Source: Plantibacter flavus
GTDB lineage: Bacteria > Actinomycetota > Actinomycetes > Actinomycetales > Microbacteriaceae
Reading direction: 5' to 3'
Assembly: GCF_900177615.1 (NCBI RefSeq)
Contig: NZ_FXAP01000004.1
Coordinates: forward strand, 310,001-374,000
Length of the DNA: 64,000 nucleotides
The notes below the pieces were generated by a model, which was not told where the DNA came from, searched no databases, and saw nothing but the letters and a program-made list of their open reading frames with translations. Below, piece by piece: positions 7,529 to 15,305 of the stretch; position 1 is the stretch's first letter; every line of letters begins with the position of its first letter. Both the position numbers and the translations under genes were made by a program.

Positions 7529-8973
7529 CAGCCCGTCAGACCGTCCACCGCGGCGACGCTCGCCTCATCGGCAGGCACGAGGACGTCGAGCAGGAAGTCG
7601 TCCTCGACGTGCTGGATCGACCGACGGCCGGGCCAGCGTTCGAGCAACCGGCGATGGACGAACTCGGCCGAGGTCGTGGCGTGGTCGTCGGCGTGCCGCC
7701 AGTGACATGCGACGATGCTCCCGCCGGGAGCGAGCGAGCCGAGGAGGTGGTCGATGACCCGGTCGAGGTCGCTCGCCGACAGGTAGTAGCCGACCTCCGA
7801 CATCACCACGAGGTCGAACGCACCACTCGGCCAGTCGTCCGGGAGTGTGCCCCGTTCGAACCGGGCCGCGGGCACCCGTCGACGGGCGGTCTCGAGTGGC
7901 GCTTCGGCGATGTCGACCCCGAGCACGTCGTCGCTGCGGTCCGCGAGCCGCTCCGTGAGGACGCCCGTCGCGCAGCCGAGTTCGAGCACCGAGCCAAAGC
8001 GCTGACGCGGCAGGGCGGCGAGGAGGACCCGACGTTTGCGCTCCTCGTACCAGGACCCGAAGTCCCAGCCGTCGGGGTGGTCGCGGTAGTGGTCCTCGAA
8101 CGACTCCTTCGACCGCGAGGTCGTATCGGCCGTCGCTGCGTCGGTGGCGGTGTCGGTGTCGGAATCCGCCGCCGCACCTGCATCCGGGTCGCCGTCGGGC
8201 TCGAGGCCCAGCGCACGTCCGTTCGGGAACAGCACCTCGAACCGCCGTGCGTAGTGCTGCAGATGGTGGTGGTCGACGATCGCCTCGTCGCCCGGTGCGT
8301 CCGAGAGGGGCTCCGTCTGCGAGGGGTAGGCGTCCATCGCGGCGATCTTCGCTCCGTGCGCCGCCGCGTCGAGCGGCACGATCCGCGCCTCGGCCCACGG
8401 CAGGGTCGCGTCGTCGGTGTCGGCCCAGTGCCAGAGCCAGATGGGGAACTCCACGAGCGCGAGGTCGAGCTCGGTCGCGAGGGCCGTGGCGAGTTCGCTC
8501 GCGATCCGGTGGTCGCGGTGCCCGTCGCCGCGCCAGGGGGCGACGATGAGCGGTCGCGACCCGGCGGTGGCGACGGCTGCACGCAGTCGCTCCGCGATGC
8601 CCGCGCGTTCGGTGTCGAGGCCGCCGTCCGGGATGTGCAGGACGTCGTACCCGACCGTCGGGTGGAGACGACCGACCGCGTCGACGAACTCCGCCTCCCG
8701 GCGCGGGGCGAGTTCCTCGGGGGTGGTGGTCGGCGAGTCGGGGTGCGATCCCTCGCCGAGGGTCACGAGGAGGACCTCGACCGGGATCCCGGCGGCTGCG
8801 GCTGCCGCGATCAGCCCGCCGGCTCCGAGCGACTCGTCGTCGGGGTGCGGCGACAGGACGACGACATCGGTGGCGTGGCGCCAGCCGTCCCAGACGGGCA
8901 GGTCGAGCTCGTGCAAGCGGGTCGCCCAGGCGGCTGCCGACGTGCCGGGATCGCGGTGGTCGAAGGCGGGCAT
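7528..8973 (-). CDS. Bifunctional PIG-L deacetylase / SAM methyltransferase
   Basis: 481 aa two-domain protein. Residues 35-245 form a PIG-L/LmbE zinc hydrolase with the HPDDE motif (43-47) and a second metal site in GHRDHR (151-156); such enzymes remove N-acetyl groups from GlcNAc-type sugars. A disordered linker rich in Asp, Ala and Thr (about 260-288) joins a class I methyltransferase (about 290-481) with SAM motif I VLELGCATG and DVLGVDIA, of the NodS type. Likely role: deacetylate, then methylate, an amino sugar. TGATG overlaps join it to the genes on both sides. The fusion is known in actinobacteria; its product is not. Confidence 0.85.
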   Translation of the reverse strand: MPAFDHRDPGTSAAAWATRLHELDLPVWDGWRHATDVVVLSPHPDDESLGAGGLIAAAAAAGIPVEVLLVTLGEGSHPDSPTTTPEELAPRREAEFVDAVGRLHPTVGYDVLHIPDGGLDTERAGIAERLRAAVATAGSRPLIVAPWRGDGHRDHRIASELATALATELDLALVEFPIWLWHWADTDDATLPWAEARIVPLDAAAHGAKIAAMDAYPSQTEPLSDAPGDEAIVDHHHLQHYARRFEVLFPNGRALGLEPDGDPDAGAAADSDTDTATDAATADTTSRSKESFEDHYRDHPDGWDFGSWYEERKRRVLLAALPRQRFGSVLELGCATGVLTERLADRSDDVLGVDIAEAPLETARRRVPAARFERGTLPDDWPSGAFDLVVMSEVGYYLSASDLDRVIDHLLGSLAPGGSIVACHWRHADDHATTSAEFVHRRLLERWPGRRSIQHVEDDFLLDVLVPADEASVAAVDGLTG

Positions 8974-9995
8974 CAGTCGGCCTCCACCAGCATGCGGCCG
9001 TAGCGCGCGAGGTCGCGGTCGCCGTGGTCCTGCTGGACGTAGAGCTCGAGGTCGGACATCCGCGCGAGATACGCGGGTTCGGAGGTGAGCGGGCCGGGAC
9101 CGAGTGCTCCGAGCACCCCGGCGCGGATGGCGTCGACCCGACCGCGGACCGTCGACCGCACGCGCTGGGCGAGGCGCGGACCGGCCACGTCGTCGGCGTG
9201 GCCGTGCTCGATGGCCTGGGCCGCGTCGGCGATCGCCTGCTCGGCGATCGAGAGGTCGATGGCCGCGGCGCCGAGCGTGCGGAGGAGGAGGTCGGCGTCG
9301 GGTCGCGTGCGTGCAGCGGCGAGCAGGCGGTCGACGAGCGTGATCGCGCCGCCCCACCAGCAGGCGGCGACGCCGATCCCGCCCCAGGAGAAGCCGGGGC
9401 GTCGCAGGTACCACCCGTCGTCGCCGACCGGGGAGGCGGGGACCCCGTCGAAGCCGACCGGGCCACTCGGGACGAGCGGCAGTCCGCGGGCGAGCCACGC
9501 GCTGTCGTCGGTCGTGACCCCGGGGTCGGTGAGTGCGACGGCGAACAGCCGCCGCTCCCCCGGCGCGGTGTGGGCGGTGACGAGGGCGTCGCTCAGGTGG
9601 GACGCGAGGGAGCACCACGGCTTGGTGCCCGTCAGCTGCCAGGCGTCGTCGACCATGGTCGCGTCGAGACGCAGCCCTGGTGCCTCGGCCGCGAACACAC
9701 CCCAGGTGGAGACGGCCGGCGGTTCGAGGTCGGCCTGATGCAGGATGGCGAGCGCGTCGAGGTGCGGTTCGACGACGCGTGCGAGCGTGACGTCGACCGC
9801 CGCGATCGCGCCGAGTCCCGCGAAGACCCGCCCGGCGGTGTGCTGTTCGAGCGGGCCGACGAGTCGCACGGCCGTCGACGTGAAGGCCAGGCGCGACTCG
9901 ATGCTCGCCAACGCCCCTGTCGCCGCGTCGTGCAGGGCGCCGAGGTCGAGGGAGGTGCCGCTGGTGGGCCAGGCGGTCGGCTGCAGACGGATCAT
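8973..9995 (-). CDS. Acyl-CoA dehydrogenase-like protein
   Basis: 340 aa from ATG 9995 (the frame is open to 10079). The middle segment LTGTKPWCSLASHLSDALV resembles the substrate/FAD-binding beta domain of acyl-CoA dehydrogenases, and the C-terminal part is helical with conserved-looking arginines. It is shorter than typical enzymes (about 380 aa), and a catalytic glutamate could not be assigned by eye. First full gene of an operon with the deacetylase/methyltransferase and glycosyltransferase, coupled by TGATG at 8971-8975. ATG 9995 overlaps the stop of a 14-codon ORF that has a strong ribosome site (ATGA), which is why this start was chosen. Confidence 0.75.
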   Translation of the reverse strand: MIRLQPTAWPTSGTSLDLGALHDAATGALASIESRLAFTSTAVRLVGPLEQHTAGRVFAGLGAIAAVDVTLARVVEPHLDALAILHQADLEPPAVSTWGVFAAEAPGLRLDATMVDDAWQLTGTKPWCSLASHLSDALVTAHTAPGERRLFAVALTDPGVTTDDSAWLARGLPLVPSGPVGFDGVPASPVGDDGWYLRRPGFSWGGIGVAACWWGGAITLVDRLLAAARTRPDADLLLRTLGAAAIDLSIAEQAIADAAQAIEHGHADDVAGPRLAQRVRSTVRGRVDAIRAGVLGALGPGPLTSEPAYLARMSDLELYVQQDHGDRDLARYGRMLVEAD

Positions 9996-10036
9996 GCGTT
10001 CCGCGTCTGGTGTCGGGGTTCCATCGGTGCGCGCAT
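9992..10036 (-). CDS. Possible 14-aa leader peptide
   Basis: ATG 10036 follows GAGGAGG with a 4-nt gap, the strongest ribosome site in this area. It opens MRAPMEPRHQTRNA and stops at a TGA overlapping ATG 9995 of the acyl-CoA dehydrogenase (ATGA). It could couple or regulate translation of the operon. The alternative is that the dehydrogenase starts further upstream and the site is chance. Confidence 0.4.
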   Translation of the reverse strand: MRAPMEPRHQTRNA

Positions 10037-10125
10037 GCGACCTCCTCGCGTCGTGGAGGTCCAAGTCTCGCACCGCCACGCGACGCCGCCCGCCCCTGGA
10101 CCGCGACCATCGACCCTGGTAGTGG

Positions 10126-10357
10126 GTCAGCGCGGTGCGCTGACGCGAGCGCGGGTCAGCGACGTGGGCGCGGGTCTCCGGAGGGGTGCCAGCGCGGTGC
10201 GCTGACGCGAGCGCGGGTCATCGACGTGGGCGCGGGTCTCCGGAAGGGCGCGCTCGGTCGCCTGACCCGCGCTCACGCCGATTCCCTCGGGTTCACGTCA
10301 GCGCACCGCGCTGACGCCAGGTTTCGACACCTCAGCCCAGCGCACCGCGCCGGCACC
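10126..10357 (+). repeat. Intergenic hairpin element, copy C (left half duplicated)
   Basis: The left half (GCGCGGTGCGCTGACGCGAG and following) occurs twice with a period of about 61 bp, at about 10127 and 10188. Then come the CGCTCACGCCGATTC core at about 10269 and two right arms at about 10292 and 10335. Lies between two leftward genes. It fills most of the 306-bp gap between the dehydrogenase operon and acdS. Confidence 0.85.
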
Positions 10358-10385
10358 CCGCTCGGGCGAGGTGCCGGGCACCGGC

Positions 10386-11396
10386 TCAGTCGCGGAAGAG
10401 GGCGCTGTAGGCGTTGATCGCCGGCTGCCCACCGAGGTGCGCGTAGAGGACGTTGCTGGACGCCGGGATGTCACCGCTCGTCACGAGGTCGATGAGCCCC
10501 GCCATCGACTTCCCCTCGTACACCGGGTCGATGATCACGCCCTCGAGCCGACCGGTCAAGCGGATCGCCTCCATCGTCGACTCGACCGGGATCCCGTAGA
10601 GGTCGCCCGCCCACCCCTCCAACACCGTGATCTCGTCGTCGCGAAGCTCGCGCTCGAGGCCGATGAGCTCCGCCGTGTTGCGGGCGATGCGTGCGACCTG
10701 GTCGCGGGTCTCCTGGATCTTCGCCGACGCGTCGATGCCGATCACCCGGCGCGGTCGGTCCTGCCCGGCGAACCCGGCGATCATGCCGGCGTGCGTGGAC
10801 CCGGTGACGCTGCAGACGACGATCGTGTCGAAGAACACCCCGAGTTCACGCTCCTGCTGCTCGACCTCGGCGGCCCAGTTCGCGAATCCCAGACCACCGA
10901 GCCGGTGATCCGACGCCCCGGCCGGGATCGCGTACGGGGTGCCGCCGCGTTCGCGCACGTCGTCGAGGGCACGTTCCCAGCTCGACTTGAAGCCGATGCC
11001 GAAGCCCGCGGGATCGAGACGGACCTCGGCACCCATGATCCGCGACAGCATGATGTTGCCGACCCGGTCGTTCACCGAGTCGGGCCAGTCCACCCAGTTC
11101 TCCTGCACGAGCACGGCCTGCATCCCGAGCTTCGCCGCGACCGCAGCGACCTGACGCGTGTGGTTGGACTGGTAGCCACCGATCGACACGAGCGTGTCGG
11201 CACCCTGCGCGATCGCGTCGGGGATGAGGTACTCCAGCTTGCGGGTCTTGTTGCCGCCGTAGGCGAGACCGCTGTTGACGTCCTCGCGCTTGGCCCAGAT
11301 CGTCGCGCCACCGAGGTGGGCGGTGAGGCGGTTGAGTTCGTGGACGGGACTCGGTCCGAAGGTGAGCGGGTAGCGCGAGAAGTCGCTGAGGGACAT
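10386..11396 (-). CDS. acdS: 1-aminocyclopropane-1-carboxylate (ACC) deaminase
   Basis: 336 aa PLP enzyme converting ACC, the plant ethylene precursor, to 2-oxobutyrate and ammonia in the cytoplasm. From memory it aligns end to end with Pseudomonas Acd[10 protein letters not shown] near the N-terminus, the PLP lysine in GGNKTRK (Lys50), [34 protein letters not shown] containing the Tyr/Glu pair that separates ACC deaminases from D-cysteine desulfhydrases, and YAHLGG with the diagnostic Leu. ATG 11396 has an AGGAG site; the longer frame to 11501 has no family similarity. A GntR-family gene lies 119 bp upstream on the same strand and is the likely regulator. Confidence 0.92.
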   Translation of the reverse strand: MSLSDFSRYPLTFGPSPVHELNRLTAHLGGATIWAKREDVNSGLAYGGNKTRKLEYLIPDAIAQGADTLVSIGGYQSNHTRQVAAVAAKLGMQAVLVQENWVDWPDSVNDRVGNIMLSRIMGAEVRLDPAGFGIGFKSSWERALDDVRERGGTPYAIPAGASDHRLGGLGFANWAAEVEQQERELGVFFDTIVVCSVTGSTHAGMIAGFAGQDRPRRVIGIDASAKIQETRDQVARIARNTAELIGLERELRDDEITVLEGWAGDLYGIPVESTMEAIRLTGRLEGVIIDPVYEGKSMAGLIDLVTSGDIPASSNVLYAHLGGQPAINAYSALFRD

Positions 11397-11515
11397 GTGG
11401 TGGCTCCTGGGTCTCGGTGGTGCGGCTGAGTGGTGGCGATCGGTGCCGGCGGGCCCCTCGACGAGCTCGGGGAGCGGGTCGGGTGGTGGGGAACGGGTCA
11501 AGTGGTGGGCGCCGC

Positions 11516-12184
11516 TCAGTCCTCGTCGAGGTGGGCGAGGACGAGGTCGGCGAGGGTCGTCCAGTTGCCCCGGACGAGCGCGGCCGCCGCGTCGACGTCC
11601 CCCTCCGCACAGTGCTCGATGACGGCGTCGTGCTGCGCGATCGACCCGCGCGCGGCGACCGAGGAGAATCGCAACCGTTCGATCCGGCGCAGCAACGGGG
11701 TGACCGCCTCGAGCGCATCACGGATGAACGGATTCCCGGCCACGTCCACAGCCACGGCGTGGAAGGCGTCGTCCGCTGCGAGCGCCGCGTCGGCATCGTC
11801 ACGTTGGAGCGCGGTTGCGAAGTCACGGTTCGCCGCGCGCATGCGATCGAGGTCGGCCGCGCTCAGGTGCGGCACCGCCTCACGGACGGCGAGTTCGTGC
11901 ATGGCGGCGGCGACCGCCTGCGCCTGCAACGTCGCCCGGCTGTCGAGCGGGGCGACGACGGTCGACCGTCCGGGTTTCGCGATGACGAGCCCACTCCGGG
12001 CGAGGCGCAGGACGGCCTCACGGATGGGCGTGCGGCTCACGCCGAGCCAGCGTTCGAGTTCGGTGTCGACGAGCTTCTCGCCCGGAACAAATGTCCCGTC
12101 GACGATCGCGTTGCGGAGCGACTGATAGACGTCGTCGCGGAGGAGCGCTCGGCGATGCGGGTTGGCTTGAGCGGGAGCAGGCAT
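11516..12184 (-). CDS. GntR-family (FCD subfamily) transcriptional regulator
   Basis: 222 aa. Winged helix at residues 12-80 ([40 protein letters not shown]), then an all-helical FCD effector domain with His-containing metal/ligand positions ([28 protein letters not shown]). It lies upstream of acdS on the same strand and probably shares a transcript with it. FCD regulators typically respond to small carboxylates, so ACC or a breakdown product is a reasonable but unproven effector. A 14-bp palindrome overlaps its own start codon, suggesting autorepression. acdS genes in proteobacteria are usually controlled by an Lrp-type AcdR instead. Confidence 0.88.
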   Translation of the reverse strand: MPAPAQANPHRRALLRDDVYQSLRNAIVDGTFVPGEKLVDTELERWLGVSRTPIREAVLRLARSGLVIAKPGRSTVVAPLDSRATLQAQAVAAAMHELAVREAVPHLSAADLDRMRAANRDFATALQRDDADAALAADDAFHAVAVDVAGNPFIRDALEAVTPLLRRIERLRFSSVAARGSIAQHDAVIEHCAEGDVDAAAALVRGNWTTLADLVLAHLDED

Positions 12185-12197
12185 GCAATATATTGCA
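12184..12197. promoter_or_regulatory. GntR operator palindrome
   Basis: Perfect palindrome TGCAATATATTGCA abutting the ATG of the GntR gene (12182-12184). It is AT-rich in an otherwise GC-rich region and should also contain the -10 box. The remaining 120 bp to the divergent gene at 12319 show no other clear signal. Confidence 0.75.
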
Positions 12198-12318
12198 CAT
12201 CGCGAGACCGCGAAGTCAAGCGCATCAGCGCAATCGGGTGGACCGGCTCGAAGAATGGGGTATTCGTCCTACTTGTCCCCCAGATGGCGGATTGTCCACC
12301 CACTGAAAGCAGGCCACG

Positions 12319-12897
12319 ATGGTCGGCGGGGGTGAGCGCGTGGTGCGACGGGGTGACAAACCGGTGACGGTCAGACCGCATCCACGCGTGCTCTGGAGCG
12401 CGGTCCTGAGCGCCGCCATCGTCGTCCTCCCCGTCTGGGGTGTCTCGCTCTGGCTCGTCGGCCCCGCCCCGAGTGTCGAACGCGCGTGGGTCATCACGCT
12501 CGGCATCATCGGCATGGTCGTGCTGCTCGGCGTGGCCGTCCTGTCTCGACGCCAACGCATCGTCGTGTGTCGTGACGGGTTCCTCGAGCAGCCCATCGTC
12601 GGGCGGCAACGGTTCGTGCCGCGGGAGGCGATCGGCCGCAGCCTGCTCTTCGAGTTCCGAGGTCGGGGGCTGCAAGCGAGCTCGCAGTTCTTCGTCTGCG
12701 ACGCCGAGAACCGACCGCTCCTCCGCATGCGCAGCAACCGCTGGAGCACGGACAGCATCGCGGCTGTCGTCGCCGCCTACGACGGCCCGGTGGAGCGACC
12801 TCGCCAGCCGGTCTCGCTCGACGACCTGCGCGAAGACCACCCCGATCTGCTCACCCCCCTCGAGCGCCTGCGCTGGGCGCGCGCCGAACTGCTCTAA
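12319..12897 (+). CDS. PH-like membrane protein of unknown function
   Basis: 192 aa. Two membrane helices (about residues 25-48 and 57-77) are followed by a cytoplasmic region of beta-rich character with IVVCRDGFLEQ and VPREAIGRSLLFEF, resembling small bacterial PH-domain proteins. Role unknown. Divergent from the GntR gene across 134 bp; converges with a GNAT gene 88 bp away. No clear ribosome site precedes ATG 12319; GTG 12340 is an alternative start. Confidence 0.7.
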   Translation: MVGGGERVVRRGDKPVTVRPHPRVLWSAVLSAAIVVLPVWGVSLWLVGPAPSVERAWVITLGIIGMVVLLGVAVLSRRQRIVVCRDGFLEQPIVGRQRFVPREAIGRSLLFEFRGRGLQASSQFFVCDAENRPLLRMRSNRWSTDSIAAVVAAYDGPVERPRQPVSLDDLREDHPDLLTPLERLRWARAELL

Positions 12898-12985
12898 CCG
12901 ACACGTCTCGCACCGGCTACTGCGATGGAGCGCCAGAGCGCTGTCGCACCGCGCGGGATCCGGTCCGGGTCGGACACCGACCGGG

Positions 12986-13588
12986 TCAGAGCGCCTTCGC
13001 GTACCAGTGGGCCCCGGGATCGCCGTCCACCCGGATGAAGCCCGTCCGCTGGTAGAACTGCTGCGCCCCGGTGTTCGCGACGCCGACTCCGAGGTGCACG
13101 CCCGGGACGCCGCGCTCCGCGAGGAGCTCGCAGAACGTGTCGATGAGCCGTCTGCCGACACCCATCCCCTGTGTCTCCGGCAGCAGGTCGATGTGCAGGT
13201 GCGCCGGATACTGCGCGAGGAGTTCCGGGGCCAGACCCCCGCGGTCGGTCGCGGATCGGACGATGCCGCGTTCCCCCTCCGAGGCGGCACCGGAGGCCGC
13301 CGCGGCCTCGTACTTCCTCTCGACGGTCGGCCACCAGCGCTCGACGAACCAGCGGTCGAAGGAGGTCGTGTCCGCGGTGCCCAGGATGTAGCCGATCGGG
13401 CCGGCACCGGCGTCGACGAGCAGCGCCAACTCGGGCTCGTGCTCGACGTAGGGCAAGGCATAGATGTCGGGCAGGAGGTCGTCCGTGCTGAACTGCCCGG
13501 TCGCGTCCGCCCCCGAGTCGCCCGTTCGGGTGCAGATCGCCGCCACGGCGGCGCGGTCGGACGGTCGGTACGCGCGGATCTCGGTCAC
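12986..13588 (-). CDS. GNAT-family N-acetyltransferase
   Basis: 200 aa from GTG 13588. An N-terminal segment EIRAYRPSDRAAVAAICTRT and the acetyl-CoA motif LHIDLLPETQGMGVGRRLI place it in GNAT; the LHIDLLP pattern is seen in relatives of the acetyltransferase-like domain found with bacterial O-GlcNAcases, although substrate and activity are unknown. A TAGGCT box 6 nt upstream of the GTG and no ribosome site suggest leaderless expression. Upstream lies a repeat array. Confidence 0.82.
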   Translation of the reverse strand: MTEIRAYRPSDRAAVAAICTRTGDSGADATGQFSTDDLLPDIYALPYVEHEPELALLVDAGAGPIGYILGTADTTSFDRWFVERWWPTVERKYEAAAASGAASEGERGIVRSATDRGGLAPELLAQYPAHLHIDLLPETQGMGVGRRLIDTFCELLAERGVPGVHLGVGVANTGAQQFYQRTGFIRVDGDPGAHWYAKAL

Positions 13589-13594
13589 CGCGCC

Positions 13595-13600
13595 AGCCTA
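13595..13600 (-). promoter_or_regulatory. -10 box of leaderless GNAT gene
   Basis: TAGGCT on the minus strand, 6 nt before GTG 13588. Confidence 0.6.
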
Positions 13601-13644
13601 ACCGGCGGGGCACCCCGACGGACCGGTTCGCCGTCTTTCGGGTG

Positions 13645-13975
13645 CCTGCTCCCCCTCCCGGTACTTGAGCTCCCACCCTCCCGGTCCTTGAGCTCCCACC
13701 CTCCCGGTCCCTGAGCCCCCACCCTCCCGGTCCCTGAGCCCCCACCCTCCCGGTCCCTGAGCCCCAGCCTCCCCGGTCCCTGAGCCTGTCGAAGGGCGGC
13801 ATTCCTTCGTGAGCCCGTCCCCCACCCTCCGGTCCCTGAGCCCCAGCCTCCCCGGTCCCTGAGCCTGTCGAAGGGCGGCGTTCCTTCGTGAGCCCGCCCC
13901 CCACCCTCCGGTCCCTGAGCCCCAGCCTCCCCGGTCCCTGAGCCTGTCGAAGGGCGGCGTCCACCCGTGTGCCCT
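13645..13975. repeat. Tandem array built on GGTCCCTGAGCC
   Basis: First part: about five copies of a 20-22 bp unit CCTCCCGGTCCCTGAGCCCC. Second part: about three copies of a 75-80 bp unit containing CCCTGAGCCTGTCGAAGGGC plus TTCCTTCGTGAGCCCG. The longer unit contains the dispersed repeat found elsewhere in the window. No gene is supported here. Confidence 0.85.
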
Positions 13976-14135
13976 TCGGTAAGCTCAGGGACCGATCGAG
14001 GTGCGGCCCAGGGATCGAGGTGCGGCCCGAAATCCGACCGAGGGGGCGATCGAGGTGTGGCCCAAGGATCGAGGAGCGGCCCAGGGTCCGACCGAGGAGC
14101 GGCCCAGGGACCGACCGAGGGGGCGATCAAGGCGC
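13976..14135. repeat. Tandem array built on GATCGAGGTGCGGCCCAGGG
   Basis: Begins with an inverted dispersed repeat (CCTTCGGTAAGCTCAGGGAC) and continues as about six degenerate 20-21 bp units. The reading frames through it are low-complexity and not supported as genes. Confidence 0.75.
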
Positions 14136-14187
14136 GACCCACGGACCACCCGAGGCACGACCCACGCCCCGGTTCAACCGGGTTGCC

Positions 14188-14193
14188 TAGGCT
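14188..14193 (+). promoter_or_regulatory. -10 box of leaderless kinase gene
   Basis: TAGGCT, 7 nt before GTG 14201. Confidence 0.6.
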
Positions 14194-14200
14194 GAGACTC

Positions 14201-15076
14201 GTGACATGGCGACCAGGGAGCATCGACGCGGCCGTCGAGCAGTGGCGACTCGTGCCCGACGGCGAGCTCATCGTGACGCCGTCGAGCCGGCTGCTCCCCG
14301 TGACGCACCACGGACGACCGGCGATGCTCAAGGTGCCGCTCGTCCACGAGGAGGCGCTCGGCGGGCGGCTGCTCGCGGCGTGGAACGGCGCCGGGTGTGC
14401 GGCGGTGTTCGCGGGCGATGACCACGCGATCGTCCTGGAACGCGCGACGAGCGGCCGTGATCTCGCCTCGCTGACCCGCGCAGGTGGCGACCTCGGAGCC
14501 GTCGCGATCCTGTGCTCCGTGCTCGACACTCTGCACACGGCGATCGCAACCCCGGCGCAGACCGATGCCGGTGGCGTCATCGCCGAGCTCCCGACGCTCC
14601 GCCGGTGGTTCCGCGAGCTGCTCGCCGACGACGACTCAGCCCCCGGCACTCTCCTCGGTGATCCGGCGAGCGCCGCGTTCCTCGAGCGTGGGCGGGAGCT
14701 CGCCGATCGACTGCTCGACACCACGACCCCCGCCGACGTCGTCGTGCTCCACGGGGACCTCCACCACATGAACGTGCTCGAGTTCGCACCCGGCGACTGG
14801 CGGGCGATCGATCCCAAGGGCATCGTCGGCCACCGCGCCTTCGACGCCGCAGCACTGTTCAGCAACCCCGATCCAGCGACGGCGCGGAACCCGCAGCTGT
14901 TCGCCGACCGGATAGAGCTGGTGAGTCGATCGCTCGGCCTGTCGCGAACCGTCCTCCTCGAGTGGGGGGTCGCGCGCTCCGCACTGTCCGCCGTGTGGTC
15001 GCTGCAGGACGGGCTGCTCGACGACGCCCGGGCCACCGTCGAGCTCGGTCGCCTCGCCGAAGACGGCCTCCGGTAG
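14201..15076 (+). CDS. Aminoglycoside/hydroxyurea phosphotransferase-family kinase
   Basis: 291 aa from GTG 14201. The APH-type catalytic loop VLHGDLHHMNVL and the metal-binding IDPKGIVG segment with HRAFDAA after it match the APH(6)/hydroxyurea phosphotransferase family, which phosphorylates streptomycin-like drugs or related small molecules in the cytoplasm. Whether this copy gives resistance cannot be read from sequence; many such genes are cryptic. The longer frame from 13967 runs through tandem repeats and is rejected. The gene sits alone between two tandem arrays of opposite polarity, with a TAGGCT box 7 nt before the start. Confidence 0.85.
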   Translation: MTWRPGSIDAAVEQWRLVPDGELIVTPSSRLLPVTHHGRPAMLKVPLVHEEALGGRLLAAWNGAGCAAVFAGDDHAIVLERATSGRDLASLTRAGGDLGAVAILCSVLDTLHTAIATPAQTDAGGVIAELPTLRRWFRELLADDDSAPGTLLGDPASAAFLERGRELADRLLDTTTPADVVVLHGDLHHMNVLEFAPGDWRAIDPKGIVGHRAFDAAALFSNPDPATARNPQLFADRIELVSRSLGLSRTVLLEWGVARSALSAVWSLQDGLLDDARATVELGRLAEDGLR

Positions 15077-15083
15077 GTACGCG

Positions 15084-15298
15084 CCCTTCGACAAGCTCAG
15101 GGACCGGGGAACCACTCAGGGAACGGGGAACCACTCAGAGACCGCGAACCACTCAGGGACCGAGGAACCACTCAGAGACCGGGGAACCGCTCAGGGAACG
15201 GGGGAACCTTCTGGGACCGGGGGAACCTTCTGGATCGGGACTCCACTCAGGGAATGGGGAACCGCTCAGGGGAACGGGACACCGCTTGAGGAACGGGG
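15084..15298. repeat. Tandem array built on CTCAGGGACCGGGGAACCA
   Basis: Starts with the dispersed repeat CCTTCGACAAGCTCAGGGAC and then repeats its tail as about eleven 19-21 bp units (GGGACCGGGGAACCACTCA) with drift. Fills the 229-bp gap between the kinase and the converging HerA-type gene. Confidence 0.85.
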
Positions 15299-15305
15299 CA
15301 GCCGC

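Noticed and set aside
9024-10205. 393-codon plus-strand frame across the acyl-CoA dehydrogenase
   Set aside because: Antisense shadow with biased composition; runs into hairpin element copy C.
13967-14200. Extension of the kinase N-terminus through the repeat array
   Set aside because: Low-complexity repeat translation; GTG 14201 with a TAGGCT box starts the conserved domain.
14201-15076. Naming the kinase as a specific streptomycin or hydroxyurea resistance gene
   Set aside because: Family motifs fit, but the substrate cannot be read from sequence.
13645-15298. CRISPR array
   Set aside because: Units are adjacent 19-80 bp repeats without unique spacers, and no cas genes are present.
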